A stretch of DNA of 34,939 nt from positions 1 to 34,939 of the forward strand of contig CANQDP010000011.1 in the NCBI GenBank assembly GCA_947593585.1, in the 5' to 3' direction. This stretch comes from an uncultured Clostridia bacterium (GTDB taxonomy: Bacteria; Bacillota; Clostridia; Christensenellales; UBA1242). Below the pieces are notes generated by a model. The model did not search any database. It saw only the letters and a program-made list of their open reading frames with translations, and was not told where the DNA came from. The translations under genes and the position numbers were made by a program. This document shows, piece by piece, positions 7,978-16,084 of the stretch (the first letter of the stretch is position 1; every line of letters begins with the position of its first letter).

Positions 7978-8139
7978 CTATATATTTGAAAGCATCGTCA
8001 ATATAGAGATAATCATCTCTGGAACATTTTTTGCTTTGTCAATTGCTTGTTTTATTAACTCTTTGTCAAGTTCGGATAGTGGACGATTAGATTCCTCAAC
8101 AATAAGTTTACACAAAAACTTAATTTGTTCTTCTGTCAT
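7978..8139 (-). CDS. Small helical protein, 53 residues, unknown
   Basis: On the minus strand a strong AAAGGAGC site is followed 6 bases later by ATG and 53 codons to TAG. The product is predicted fully helical and acidic at its start (MTEEQIKFLCKLIVEESNR, later ELIKQAIDKAKNVPEMI). I do not recognise a family. It shares a terminator with the convergent 7321 gene and sits 38 bases from the tRNA-Arg 3' end, so it is probably the last gene of the left element. The good ribosome site and the shared terminator make it more credible than a random frame. Confidence 0.6.
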   Translation of the reverse strand: MTEEQIKFLCKLIVEESNRPLSELDKELIKQAIDKAKNVPEMIISILTMLSNI

Positions 8140-8176
8140 TGCAAAGCTCCTTTGTAAAATTTATTTTGTTTTAAAT

Positions 8177-8253
8177 TGGTGTGAGTATGCAGATTTGAAC
8201 TGCAGACCTTCCGCTTAGGAGGCGGACGCTCTATCCAGCTGAGCTATACCCAC
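8177..8253 (-). tRNA. tRNA-Arg (anticodon CCT)
   Basis: Minus-strand cloverleaf of 77 bases including encoded CCA. Acceptor GTGGGTA pairs with TACTCAC (one G-T); D arm TAGCTCAGCTGGATAGAGC; anticodon stem TCCGC/GCGGA with loop CTCCTAA, anticodon CCT; T arm TGCAG-TTCAAAT-CTGCA; discriminator A. Its 3' end faces the integrase-bearing left element, the usual geometry for a tRNA attachment site. Confidence 0.95.
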
Positions 8254-8284
8254 ATATTAGGTTTTTTTATTAAGTTTTGAAAGG

Positions 8285-8303
8285 TTTGGGTACTATTTGG
8301 GTG
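8285..8303 (-). repeat. Paired 8-bp repeats, possible integrase arm sites (left end)
   Basis: TTTGGGTA-cta-TTTGGGTG with an 11-base period. Read on the minus strand this is (T/C)ACCCAAA-N3-TACCCAAA, matching the TACTCAAA pair with the same 11-base period at 20184-20202 at 14 of 19 positions, in opposite orientation. That is the layout of integrase arm sites at the two ends of an integrated island. Functional role inferred. Confidence 0.4.
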
Positions 8304-8519
8304 TAATTGGTGTTTTGTGTTATAGTGTGAGTGGACTAAATTGCCGTGTTTTAAGGGATTTTAGCGATTTTTATTTCGTTCAAATCGGTACTTAGGAGTG
8401 TCGCAAAAGTCATTTTTATTGTTTAATATCTTTTATTTTGTGGTATATTATTAAAACACTTCTATATATTGTGTGCGATTTCTTGCATTTTGTTAAATTT
8501 CTTCAATTTTTTTCAAAAT

Positions 8520-8561
8520 TTATGCCAATTTTTATGCCAAAAATTATGCCATTTTTATGCC
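8520..8561 (+). repeat. Four tandem TTATGCC iterons
   Basis: TTATGCC begins at 8520, 8532, 8544 and 8555 (spacings 12, 12, 11), with a fifth, detached copy at 8613. Spacing near one helical turn suggests a protein binding array upstream of fic. An integrase arm array is another possibility. Confidence 0.5.
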
Positions 8562-8628
8562 TATTTATAGTATATTTCAAAAAATTTTTTGATAAAAAAT
8601 TGCTACAAAATGTTATGCCAGCGTTTGA

Positions 8629-8687
8629 TTATCGGCAAAAACTATTTTGCGTTTTTAGTTGACTTTTTGCCGATAAAGGTATATAAT
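8629..8687 (+). promoter_or_regulatory. fic promoter embedded in a 13-bp inverted repeat
   Basis: Promoter TTGACT (8659-8664), 17 bases, TATAAT (8682-8687). A perfect inverted repeat, TTATCGGCAAAAA (8629-8641) and TTTTTGCCGATAA (8664-8676), flanks and overlaps the -35 and spacer. This is a plausible operator; the Fic protein itself carries an N-terminal HTH and could be the regulator (inference). Confidence 0.6.
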
Positions 8688-8702
8688 ATAATCGAGGTTA
8701 AA

Positions 8703-9590
8703 ATGAAATATTTATCTGTTGCTGAAATTGCTTCTGAATGGGGTATGAGTGCTAGGTCTGTTAGGAACTATTGTGCCTTAGGTAAAATTAAGGGTGCTTT
8801 TTTGACAGGGAAAATTTGGAACATCCCGGAAGATGCAGTAAAACCAGAGAGAGCAAATGTTGCGAAGTTTAGTGATAATAACTTACTAAACATTTTAAAA
8901 GAGCAAAAAGATAGCAAATTAAAGGGCGGCATATATCATAAAACGCAAATTGAGTTGACATATAATTCAAATCATATTGAAGGCAGTAAATTAACCGAGG
9001 ACCAAACTAGATATATTTTTGAAACAAACACAATAGGCGTTGAGAAAGATAAATCCATAAATGTCGATGATATTATAGAAACATCAAATCATTTTAAATG
9101 TGTGGATTATATAATCGACCACGCCAAAAAACCATTAACTGAAAATATGATAAAAGAATTACATTTTATCTTGAAAACAGGCACAAGTGATTCGAGGAAA
9201 AGCTGGTTTAATGTTGGTGAATATAAGAAATTGCCAAATGAAGTTGCCGGACAACGAACTTGTTTGCCAGAAAATGTAAAGGCAGAAATGCAAAAATTGC
9301 TAGCTGCTTACAATGCAAATAAGAAAAAATCTTTTGAACAGATTATTGAATTTCATAAAAAATTTGAAGCAATACACCCTTTTCAAGATGGCAATGGTAG
9401 AGTTGGAAGATTGATTATTTTTAAAGAGTGTTTAGCAAACAATATTGTGCCATTTATAATCGATGAAGAACATAAAAACTTTTATTATCGTGGATTAAAA
9501 GAGTGGAACAATGAAAGAGGATATTTAATAGAAACTTGCTTGGCGGCACAGGACAAATATAAAAAATGGCTGGATTATTTTAAAATTTGA
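8703..9590 (+). CDS. fic: Fic family AMP-transferase with N-terminal HTH, self-inhibited
   Basis: 295 residues. The N-terminal 45 form a MerR-like HTH (YLSVAEIASEWGMSARSVR). The Fic core carries HPFQDGNGRVGR from His225, the catalytic loop that transfers AMP from ATP to a protein hydroxyl. SNHIEG at 89-94 matches the inhibitory [S/T]xxxE[G/N] helix, placing it in the class with the inhibitory motif in the same chain N-terminal to the core, so no separate antitoxin is needed. ATG 8703 has GAGG 6 bases upstream. It opens the island and is transcribed toward the type I locus. Targets are unknown; Fic proteins of this layout are common in defence islands. A dyad across its promoter suggests autoregulation. 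Confidence 0.92.
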   Translation: MKYLSVAEIASEWGMSARSVRNYCALGKIKGAFLTGKIWNIPEDAVKPERANVAKFSDNNLLNILKEQKDSKLKGGIYHKTQIELTYNSNHIEGSKLTEDQTRYIFETNTIGVEKDKSINVDDIIETSNHFKCVDYIIDHAKKPLTENMIKELHFILKTGTSDSRKSWFNVGEYKKLPNEVAGQRTCLPENVKAEMQKLLAAYNANKKKSFEQIIEFHKKFEAIHPFQDGNGRVGRLIIFKECLANNIVPFIIDEEHKNFYYRGLKEWNNERGYLIETCLAAQDKYKKWLDYFKI

Positions 9591-9695
9591 AATCTAAAAA
9601 TTACTTTACTATTTAATAAGATGTTTTTAATCTTCTTGTTTTTAGTGATGTTTTTGTTATTTTTAACCCGTTACAAAAAATTTTGTTAAAATCGC

Positions 9696-9724
9696 TTGAC
9701 ATTTCGGTTTTAATGTGTTATTTT
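9696..9724 (+). promoter_or_regulatory. Promoter of the solitary hsdS-like gene
   Basis: TTGACA (9696-9701), 17 bases, TATTTT (9719-9724) preceded by TGT, an extended -10. Seven bases downstream begins the inverted repeat at 9731. Confidence 0.55.
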
Positions 9725-9730
9725 ATACTC

Positions 9731-9745
9731 ATGACAACAATTAAT
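9731..9745 (+). repeat. Inverted repeat, left copy, around solitary hsdS-like gene
   Basis: ATGACAACAATTAAT. The reverse complement recurs at 10321-10334 with one base missing. It lies in the 5' leader between promoter and ribosome site. Confidence 0.6.
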
Positions 9746-9755
9746 GGAGGTTAAA

Positions 9756-10325
9756 ATGCTTTTAGAGGAAGTCTTTCAAGTTAAAAGCGGGTTGGTTGTA
9801 GCTAGAAAGAAAGTTGTGGGGAAAGATAGTGCACCATACAAGTATAAACAGTTAAATCTTAGGTCAATCAACAAAAATGGTTATATCAATTTAGAATATC
9901 TTGAAGATTTGCAAACGGAAAAGATAATAAGTAATGATTATTTAACTTCTGTAGGAGATGTTGTAATCAGATTGTCAGAACCTTACACTGCAGTATATAT
10001 CACAAAAGAATATGAGAACCTGATAATTACATCTAATTTTGCAGTAATAAAAAGGTCAGATGAATATAACTCCGAGTTCATTGCTTACTATTTAAATGGC
10101 GATTATGTTAAAAAACAGTTATATTCTAGTATGCAAGGTTCAATTGTAAGAAGTATTGGTATTTTAGCAGTAGAAAAAATTGACTTGCCGGAAATACCTC
10201 AATATAAGCAAAAACTGTTTGCAAAACTTGCAAAAACCTTAACCGATAAATTAAAGATAACCGAAAGACTTAAAAATCTTGAACAAACACTCCAAAAAAA
10301 AATAATAGATAAAATGTTCAATTAA
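9756..10325 (+). CDS. Single-TRD HsdS-like specificity protein (half subunit)
   Basis: 189 residues, one target-recognition domain (about 1-150) followed by one amphipathic helix (KLAKTLTDKLKITERLKNLEQ). That is half of a normal HsdS, which has two TRDs and two helices in 400 or more residues. The N-terminal wording (LEEVFQVKSGLVVARKKVVG) and the IDLPEI strand before the helix are typical of type I S subunits. ATG 9756 has GGAGG 5 bases ahead. It has its own promoter and is bounded by an inverted repeat. It could dimerise and pair with HsdM to read a palindromic site, could modulate the full HsdS, or could be a remnant. Half-size S proteins forming active dimers are known; activity here is inferred. 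Confidence 0.75.
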   Translation: MLLEEVFQVKSGLVVARKKVVGKDSAPYKYKQLNLRSINKNGYINLEYLEDLQTEKIISNDYLTSVGDVVIRLSEPYTAVYITKEYENLIITSNFAVIKRSDEYNSEFIAYYLNGDYVKKQLYSSMQGSIVRSIGILAVEKIDLPEIPQYKQKLFAKLAKTLTDKLKITERLKNLEQTLQKKIIDKMFN

Positions 10326-10334
10326 TGTTGTCAT
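10321..10334 (-). repeat. Inverted repeat, right copy, around solitary hsdS-like gene
   Basis: ATTAATGTTGTCAT, overlapping the stop codon of the half hsdS. Reverse complement matches 9731-9745 with a single-base gap. Confidence 0.6.
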
Positions 10335-10375
10335 AATTAATTAAAGGGATTTGACACTATAAAGGAGGTATAAAT

Positions 10376-10626
10376 ATGGCCAATAGTAAAGAGTATTGTG
10401 TTGCTTTGTGTTGTGGTGGTTGGAATGTTATAAAAACAATGCGAATCGTGCAAGCATCCGTACAAATACAAAATCAGATGCGGTTGCAAAGGCAAAACAA
10501 CTTAGCCAAAATTAAAAAAGTGAATTTATTGTTCACGGTAAAGATGGCAAGATTCAATACTCAAATAACTATGGAAATGATCCAAATCCGCCTAAAGATA
10601 AAATAAAAAAGATTAGCCGCCACTAA
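10376..10626 (+). pseudogene. Broken DUF2188-like gene
   Basis: Strong AAAGGAGG site and ATG 10376. Frame one reads KEYCVALCCGGWNV, then loses the family. After a one-base shift in an A run near 10435 the frame reads NRASIRTNTKSDAVAKAKQL, then a TAA where the family has a glutamine (CAA to TAA fits), then SEFIVHGKDGKIQYSNNYG and DPNPPKD. The whole is the DUF2188 pattern (short proteins with a C-terminal V/IHGKDGKI motif). So one frameshift and one nonsense change inactivate it. DUF2188 proteins are small and of unknown role. Translation from ATG gives an unrelated 76-residue tail. Confidence 0.75.
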
Positions 10627-10634
10627 TCTTTAAA
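10608..10634 (+). terminator. Terminator after the DUF2188 pseudogene
   Basis: AAAGATTAG, loop CCGCCA, CTAATCTTT: a 9-bp perfect stem, flanked by an A run and overlapping the broken gene's stop. Confidence 0.65.
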
Positions 10635-10718
10635 AACTTTGCAAATCCCTTTATTAAATTTGCTACTCATATTATAGCACAAAAAAATTAAATGTCAAAT
10701 AAAAAAGGAATAATTATT

Positions 10719-13700
10719 ATGTATAATGAAAAAATGCTTGAAAAAAATATTTCACAAGAGCCAGCTATAAAGCTTTTTGAAAAATTAGGGTATACATACA
10801 TATCTCCTGAAGAATGTATCCAACAGAGAAAAGGGCTATATGGATGTGTATTACAAGATATTTTAAAAGAGCAATTAAAAAAATTAAATAGTTATGATTA
10901 TAATGGGAAAACAAACAAGTTTTCTAACTTTAACATAGACAAAGCTGTTTCTGACTTGGATGTTCCTATTCAAGAAGGGCTGGTTGTTGCCAGTGAAAGA
11001 GTCTATAATATAATTACTATGGGTAGAAGTTATGAAGAAGAGGTTGACGGTCGAAAAATTTCATTTGATTTAAAATATATAGACTGGAATCCAGAAACAT
11101 TTCTAACCAACAACGTTTTCCATGTAACTCAAGAATTTTCTGTCGATAGCGACATAAAAGAAAATCGTGCCAGAGTTGACATCGTATTATTTGTTAACGG
11201 GATTCCGCTTGTTGTTATAGAATGCAAGTCTGCAGATAAATCAGTGGACCAAGCGGTTGAACAGAACATAAGAAATCAAACGGAAACTTTCATTCCACAA
11301 TTATTTAAATACACTTCATTGGTAATTGCAAGCAATAAAAATGAAGTGAAATATGGCACAACGAGAACAGTAAAAAAGTTTTATTCTTTTTGGAATTACG
11401 AAAAAGACGAGAAAGAATTTATAGAAAATAAAGTAAATTCACTTGAACTTGGAAGGATTCCAACCTACCAAGACAAAATTTTTACTGCTATGCTAATGCC
11501 CGAAAGATTGCTTGAGATAACTAGATATTTTATTCTTTTTGATGCGAGTGTAAAAAAAGTTTGTAGGTATCAGCAATATTATGGTGTAAAAAATGTTATA
11601 AAAACTATAACACACTTCAATAAAGACGGCAATCGTGATAGTGGAATTGTTTGGCATACACAGGGAAGCGGAAAATCTTTGACTATGGTTATGATTGCAA
11701 ATTATATTTTAACTAATATTAATCCTGGTCAAAGTAAAGTGATAATTGTTACAGACAGGAAAGAGTTAGATAAGCAAATTGCAAGAACGTTTAGTAATAC
11801 TAAAATAAAACCAAGCAGGGCAACCAGTGGTAGAAATCTAATTGAAATCATAAATGAAAAAAAAGCAGATGTTGTAACCACAATTATTAATAAATTTAAT
11901 ATCGCTGAGAAATCCAACACAAAAAATGAAAGCAAAGATATTTTTGTTCTAGTTGACGAATCCCATAGAAGTAATTATGGCGAATTAGCCACAAAGATGC
12001 GAAGAGTATTCCCAAACGCCTGTTTTATCGGTTTTACAGGTACTCCTTTAATGAAAAATGATAAAACCGCAGTTAAGTTTGGCGGAAACTATATCCACAA
12101 GTACACTATAAAAGACGGAGTGGATGACAAAATAATTGTTCCTTTAATCTATGAAGGGAGATTTGTCGAACAAAAGGTAGACGCTGACAATATTGATCTT
12201 TGGTTTAAAAAAACCTGTAAAAGATTAACTGAACAACAGCAAGATGATTTAAGCAGGAAATGGAGTTCAATTCAAAAACTTAATAGCACTAACGCTAGGA
12301 TAGAACGAATAGCGTTAGATATAGACGAACATTTCTCAAACAATATAAAAGCAACTGGGTTTAAAGCTATGCTAGCCACAAATTCCAAACTAGATGCAGT
12401 ACGTTATTATAACGCATTTAAGCATTTTAGCGATTTAGAAGTTGCTGTTTGTATCTCATCTCCAGACTTAAGAGAGGGTTATGACGATGTTGATGAAAGT
12501 GAAATACCCGAAGTTTTAAAATTTTGGAAAAGTATGATGCAAGAATATGGCAACAATCCCGATGATTATGAAGACAGCATAAAAAATAAATTTTGCGATG
12601 GAGATATTGATATACTAATAGTATGTTCAAAATTGTTAACAGGGTTTGATGCTCCACTTTGTCAAGTTCTATACATTGATAAACAATTAAAAGAGCACGG
12701 ATTATTACAAGCTATTGCAAGAACTAACAGACTATATGAAGGAAAAGATTTCGGTTTAATTGTCGATTATAGGGGTTTGTTGCCTCAACTTAGTGCAGCT
12801 GTAGATATTTATTCTGGTGAAGGAGGACTTAATGCATTTGAAGAAAAAGACCTTTCCGGACTAATTACCGATGTCTTAAAATCGGTTTCTGAATTAAGGC
12901 AAGCATACACTCATTTGGAAAATAACTTTATCAAAATTAAAAATAAAGACGATGTGGAAGAATATGAAATTCTCTTGGAAGCAGATGATAAACTAAGACA
13001 AAAGTTTTACACTGATCTTTGTGAGTTTGGCAAAAAACTTTCGATTGTTTTGAGTAGTGATAATGCTTATTCCGCTATCGCAGATGGCAATCCTAAAGAG
13101 ATACCAATATATAAAGACAAATTTGTGTTCTATGCAAAATTGAGAGTAATGATTAAGAAGCGATGCGCCGAAATTATAGATAACAAAGAATACGAAAATG
13201 AAATGAGAAACCTATTAGATAAGCATATGTCTGTTGTAGGATTAAACATATTAACCAAGCCTTTGGACATTATGAACAAAGGCGAATTAGAAAAAGAGAT
13301 AAAGGATTTAGGAAGCAAAGCGGCCAAAGCGGATGCAATTAGGCATAATATCAGTAGAAATATTAAGATAAATTTTGATATTAATCCTGCCTACTATGAT
13401 AGTTTTGCTAAAAGAATTCAGGAAGTTTTGCAACAATATAAAGATGAGAGAATAAGCGATGTTGAATATTTTGAAGCAATGATGAAGATATTAAATGATT
13501 ATAGGGCAAATAGAAGCGGAATAAGTTACCCAGAGAATATAAAACAAAATGTCCACGCACAAGCATTTTATGGTGTTATTTTGCCAATTATTAATGAGAA
13601 TACATATCACGATTTAAATATTATTGGTGAAATTGCATTAAAAATTACTGAAATTATTCAAAACTGGGCAAAAGTGGATTGGGCAAACAATATAGACATT

Positions 13701-13829
13701 CATAAGAAAATTGATCAAGACATTGATGATTTATTTGGGGAATATGAGCATAAAGGCATAAAATTAGAATATCAATCGGTAGAAAAAATTATGGAAAATG
13801 TTAAAAAAGTTGCTATTAAGAGGTTTTAA
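10719..13829 (+). CDS. hsdR: Type I restriction enzyme subunit R (HsdR), second system
   Basis: 1036 residues. Nuclease domain with Asp154 and E168-C-K170 (PD-(D/E)xK); Walker A HTQGSGKS at 313-320; DESH at 413; FTGTP at about 441; LTGFDAPLC and AIARTNRLYEGK late motifs; helical C-terminal region. It drives translocation and cleavage for the adjacent HsdM/HsdS. ATG 10719 has AAGGAA at a good distance; in-frame ATG 10692 has no ribosome site. It opens a compact operon: the metallopeptidase gene begins one base after the stop, then hsdM and hsdS. Order R, peptidase, M, S is common in Bacillota. Base composition is AT-rich like the rest of the island. Confidence 0.96.
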   Translation: MYNEKMLEKNISQEPAIKLFEKLGYTYISPEECIQQRKGLYGCVLQDILKEQLKKLNSYDYNGKTNKFSNFNIDKAVSDLDVPIQEGLVVASERVYNIITMGRSYEEEVDGRKISFDLKYIDWNPETFLTNNVFHVTQEFSVDSDIKENRARVDIVLFVNGIPLVVIECKSADKSVDQAVEQNIRNQTETFIPQLFKYTSLVIASNKNEVKYGTTRTVKKFYSFWNYEKDEKEFIENKVNSLELGRIPTYQDKIFTAMLMPERLLEITRYFILFDASVKKVCRYQQYYGVKNVIKTITHFNKDGNRDSGIVWHTQGSGKSLTMVMIANYILTNINPGQSKVIIVTDRKELDKQIARTFSNTKIKPSRATSGRNLIEIINEKKADVVTTIINKFNIAEKSNTKNESKDIFVLVDESHRSNYGELATKMRRVFPNACFIGFTGTPLMKNDKTAVKFGGNYIHKYTIKDGVDDKIIVPLIYEGRFVEQKVDADNIDLWFKKTCKRLTEQQQDDLSRKWSSIQKLNSTNARIERIALDIDEHFSNNIKATGFKAMLATNSKLDAVRYYNAFKHFSDLEVAVCISSPDLREGYDDVDESEIPEVLKFWKSMMQEYGNNPDDYEDSIKNKFCDGDIDILIVCSKLLTGFDAPLCQVLYIDKQLKEHGLLQAIARTNRLYEGKDFGLIVDYRGLLPQLSAAVDIYSGEGGLNAFEEKDLSGLITDVLKSVSELRQAYTHLENNFIKIKNKDDVEEYEILLEADDKLRQKFYTDLCEFGKKLSIVLSSDNAYSAIADGNPKEIPIYKDKFVFYAKLRVMIKKRCAEIIDNKEYENEMRNLLDKHMSVVGLNILTKPLDIMNKGELEKEIKDLGSKAAKADAIRHNISRNIKINFDINPAYYDSFAKRIQEVLQQYKDERISDVEYFEAMMKILNDYRANRSGISYPENIKQNVHAQAFYGVILPIINENTYHDLNIIGEIALKITEIIQNWAKVDWANNIDIHKKIDQDIDDLFGEYEHKGIKLEYQSVEKIMENVKKVAIKRF

Positions 13830-13830
13830 T

Positions 13831-14556
13831 ATGAAATATGATTTTAGTTTTAATGGGAAAATAATTCCATGCGAAATTGTATATAAAGATGTTAAAAACA
13901 TTAATATTAGGGTAAAACCGTCCGGAAATGTAACAATTTCACGCAATGCTTTAGTTGATAATAAAACAATAGAATTATTGCTTATAAAAAAGGCCAGGTG
14001 GCTTATAACCACAATTGAAAACTACAAGGCAAAACACATAAACTTTGGCAATATTAATCACAAATTCGTTGATGGTGAAGAGTTTTTACTCTTGGGAAAA
14101 ACTTTAAGAGTTAAAAATATTAATAGTGAAAAATTCAGTGTCGACTTTGATAACAATTATTTATACATTTATAGAGAAAAAACAGATCAAGGAATAAAAT
14201 CAAAATTTCATTCATGGTATAGAAAAACTGTTATTAAAGAGTTTAACAATCAAGTTGATTTAGTGTTTGAAAAATTTAAAAAATATAATATTAATAGGCC
14301 AACGGTTATATACAAAAACATGAGAACGCAGTGGGGTTCGTGTAATACAGACAAGGGCATAATAACGCTAAATTCGCAATTAATTAAAGTAGATAAATTT
14401 TTAACAGAGTATGTTATATATCACGAATTAACTCATCTGCTATATAAACGACATGACCATAATTTTTATTCATTTTTAACTTCTTTAATTCCGGATTGGA
14501 AACAAAGAGAAAATATGTTAAATAAAATTTTTATAGATAATATAGGAGGAAAATAA
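13831..14556 (+). CDS. YgjP-like metallopeptidase (DUF45) in the type I operon
   Basis: 241 residues. HELTH at 198-202 followed by KRHDHNFY gives the zinc HExxH plus downstream His of the YgjP/SprT-like group, and MRTQWGSC just before is the usual family signature. The N-terminal half is the beta-rich DUF45 region (INIRVKPSGNVTISRN). ATG 13831 is one base after the hsdR stop with AAGAGG ahead; hsdM follows after 2 bases. Members of this family frequently travel with type I systems, and control of HsdR by proteolysis has been suggested for similar enzymes elsewhere. Its target here is unknown. Confidence 0.88.
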   Translation: MKYDFSFNGKIIPCEIVYKDVKNINIRVKPSGNVTISRNALVDNKTIELLLIKKARWLITTIENYKAKHINFGNINHKFVDGEEFLLLGKTLRVKNINSEKFSVDFDNNYLYIYREKTDQGIKSKFHSWYRKTVIKEFNNQVDLVFEKFKKYNINRPTVIYKNMRTQWGSCNTDKGIITLNSQLIKVDKFLTEYVIYHELTHLLYKRHDHNFYSFLTSLIPDWKQRENMLNKIFIDNIGGK

Positions 14557-14558
14557 AA

Positions 14559-16073
14559 ATGACAAATAAAGAAGATATTCAAAAAGTGCTTTGGAGTGCG
14601 GCTGGAAGTTTTAGGGGTAAAATTGACAGTGGCAAATATAAAGATTATATACTATCTATGCTATTCGTAAAATATTTAAGTGACGCCTTTAAAGAGGAAA
14701 AAGAACAGCTTACAAAAAAATATAATGGTGATGAAGAAAGATTGCAACGTGCATTGAAAAGGGGAAGATTTTTTGTGCCAGACGAAGCAACATTCGACTA
14801 TTTGTATGATCACAAAAAGGTGGCAGACATCGGCTCGAAAATCAACATAGCTTTAAAGGCAATTGAAAATGCTAACGGTGGAAAATTAAGAAACATTTTT
14901 GGACAGATAGATTTTAATTCGCAAGAGCTTGGCGACGCGAAAGAAAAAGTAGCTTTGTTAAACAACTTTTTAGAAGATTTTAGCAAAATAGATTTAAGAC
15001 CAAGTCAATTAGAAGGGGTCGATGAAATAGGCAATGCCTATATGTACATGCTTTCGGTTTTTGCAAGTGATGCAGGCAAAAAAGGAGGAGAATTTTATAC
15101 TCCAGAACAAGTTTCAGAACTTCTCGCAAGGCTCGTTGAGCCAAAAGAAAATGACAGGATTTATGATGGTGCTTGTGGATCAGGTTCGCTGTTAATTAAA
15201 GCGTTTAATCAAGTTCCAAATAAAAAAGCGCAAATCTATGGGCAAGAAAGGAATTTCCAAACTTGGGGTTTGTGCAGAATGAATATGTTTATTCATGGCA
15301 TAGATGATGCTATAATATATCAAGGAGATACCATTTCCAACCCTCAAAATATTGAAGATGGTAAGTTAATGCAGTTTCAATGCATAGTTGCCAATCCACC
15401 ATTTTCGTTAGATAAGTGGGCGAATGGCTATGCTGCTGATAGCAATGATAAAGATTTTAAAATGAGCAAAGAGTTAGACCCTTATCATCGTTTTGATTGG
15501 GGTGTGCCACCTAAAAGTAAAGGCGACTATGCTTTTATTCTTCACATGCTGCATTGCTTAGATAGTAATAATGGTAGAATGGCAATTATTATGCCACATG
15601 GCGTTCTATTTAGAGGTGCTAGTGAAGGAGAAATTAGAAAAAAATTAATAGAACTTAATTTGTTGGATGCTGTGATTGGTCTGCCTGCAAACTTGTTTTA
15701 CGGGACTGGAATTCCCGCTTGTATTCTTGTGTTTAAAAAGAATAAAGTAAATAAAAATGTTTTATTTATTGACGCTTCTAAAGATTTTGAACAAGGAAAA
15801 AATCAAAACAAATTAAGAGAATCAGATATTGAAAAAATTGTTTCTACTTATAAAGCCAGAAAAGAAGTTGAAAAATATAGTCATATCGCCACTTTAGATG
15901 AGATTAAAGAAAATGATTATAACTTAAATATCCCACGCTATGTCGACACTTTTGAGGAAGAAGAACAAATAGATATTCATGCAGTAATGAAAGAAATTAA
16001 GGAATTAGAAGCACAAAGAGCAGAACTAGATAAAGAAATTGAGGGTTATCTAAAAGAATTGGGATTAGAATAG
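14559..16073 (+). CDS. hsdM: Type I modification subunit HsdM (N6-adenine methyltransferase)
   Basis: 504 residues. N-terminal helical HsdM_N domain, then an AdoMet-binding motif DGACGSGS at 203-210 and catalytic NPPF at 279-282, the gamma-type adenine methyltransferase order. Other family signatures: GGEFYTPEQV before motif I and GILFYGTGIP-like text (LFYGTGIPACIL) late. It methylates adenine at the sequence chosen by HsdS and is required for restriction with HsdR. ATG has AGGAGG upstream; hsdS begins 11 bases after its stop. A charged coiled-coil tail (ELEAQRAELDKEIEGYLKEL) is normal for contacts with HsdS. Confidence 0.97.
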   Translation: MTNKEDIQKVLWSAAGSFRGKIDSGKYKDYILSMLFVKYLSDAFKEEKEQLTKKYNGDEERLQRALKRGRFFVPDEATFDYLYDHKKVADIGSKINIALKAIENANGGKLRNIFGQIDFNSQELGDAKEKVALLNNFLEDFSKIDLRPSQLEGVDEIGNAYMYMLSVFASDAGKKGGEFYTPEQVSELLARLVEPKENDRIYDGACGSGSLLIKAFNQVPNKKAQIYGQERNFQTWGLCRMNMFIHGIDDAIIYQGDTISNPQNIEDGKLMQFQCIVANPPFSLDKWANGYAADSNDKDFKMSKELDPYHRFDWGVPPKSKGDYAFILHMLHCLDSNNGRMAIIMPHGVLFRGASEGEIRKKLIELNLLDAVIGLPANLFYGTGIPACILVFKKNKVNKNVLFIDASKDFEQGKNQNKLRESDIEKIVSTYKARKEVEKYSHIATLDEIKENDYNLNIPRYVDTFEEEEQIDIHAVMKEIKELEAQRAELDKEIEGYLKELGLE

Positions 16074-16084
16074 GGAGGATTTTA

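Larger units (their letters stand above)
8254..8628. other. Non-coding island edge
   Basis: About 375 bases without a credible gene between tRNA-Arg and the Fic promoter. It holds two 8-bp repeats at 8285-8303 and four tandem TTATGCC units at 8520-8561 (entered separately). The rest is AT-rich with no recognisable feature. Confidence 0.6.

Noticed and set aside
8036..8218. 60-codon plus-strand frame
   Set aside because: It runs into the tRNA-Arg gene and opposes the better supported 53-residue minus-strand gene.
8438..8662. 74-codon plus-strand frame with repeated FMP units
   Set aside because: The repetition is just the TTATGCC iterons; no ribosome site and it covers the fic promoter dyad.
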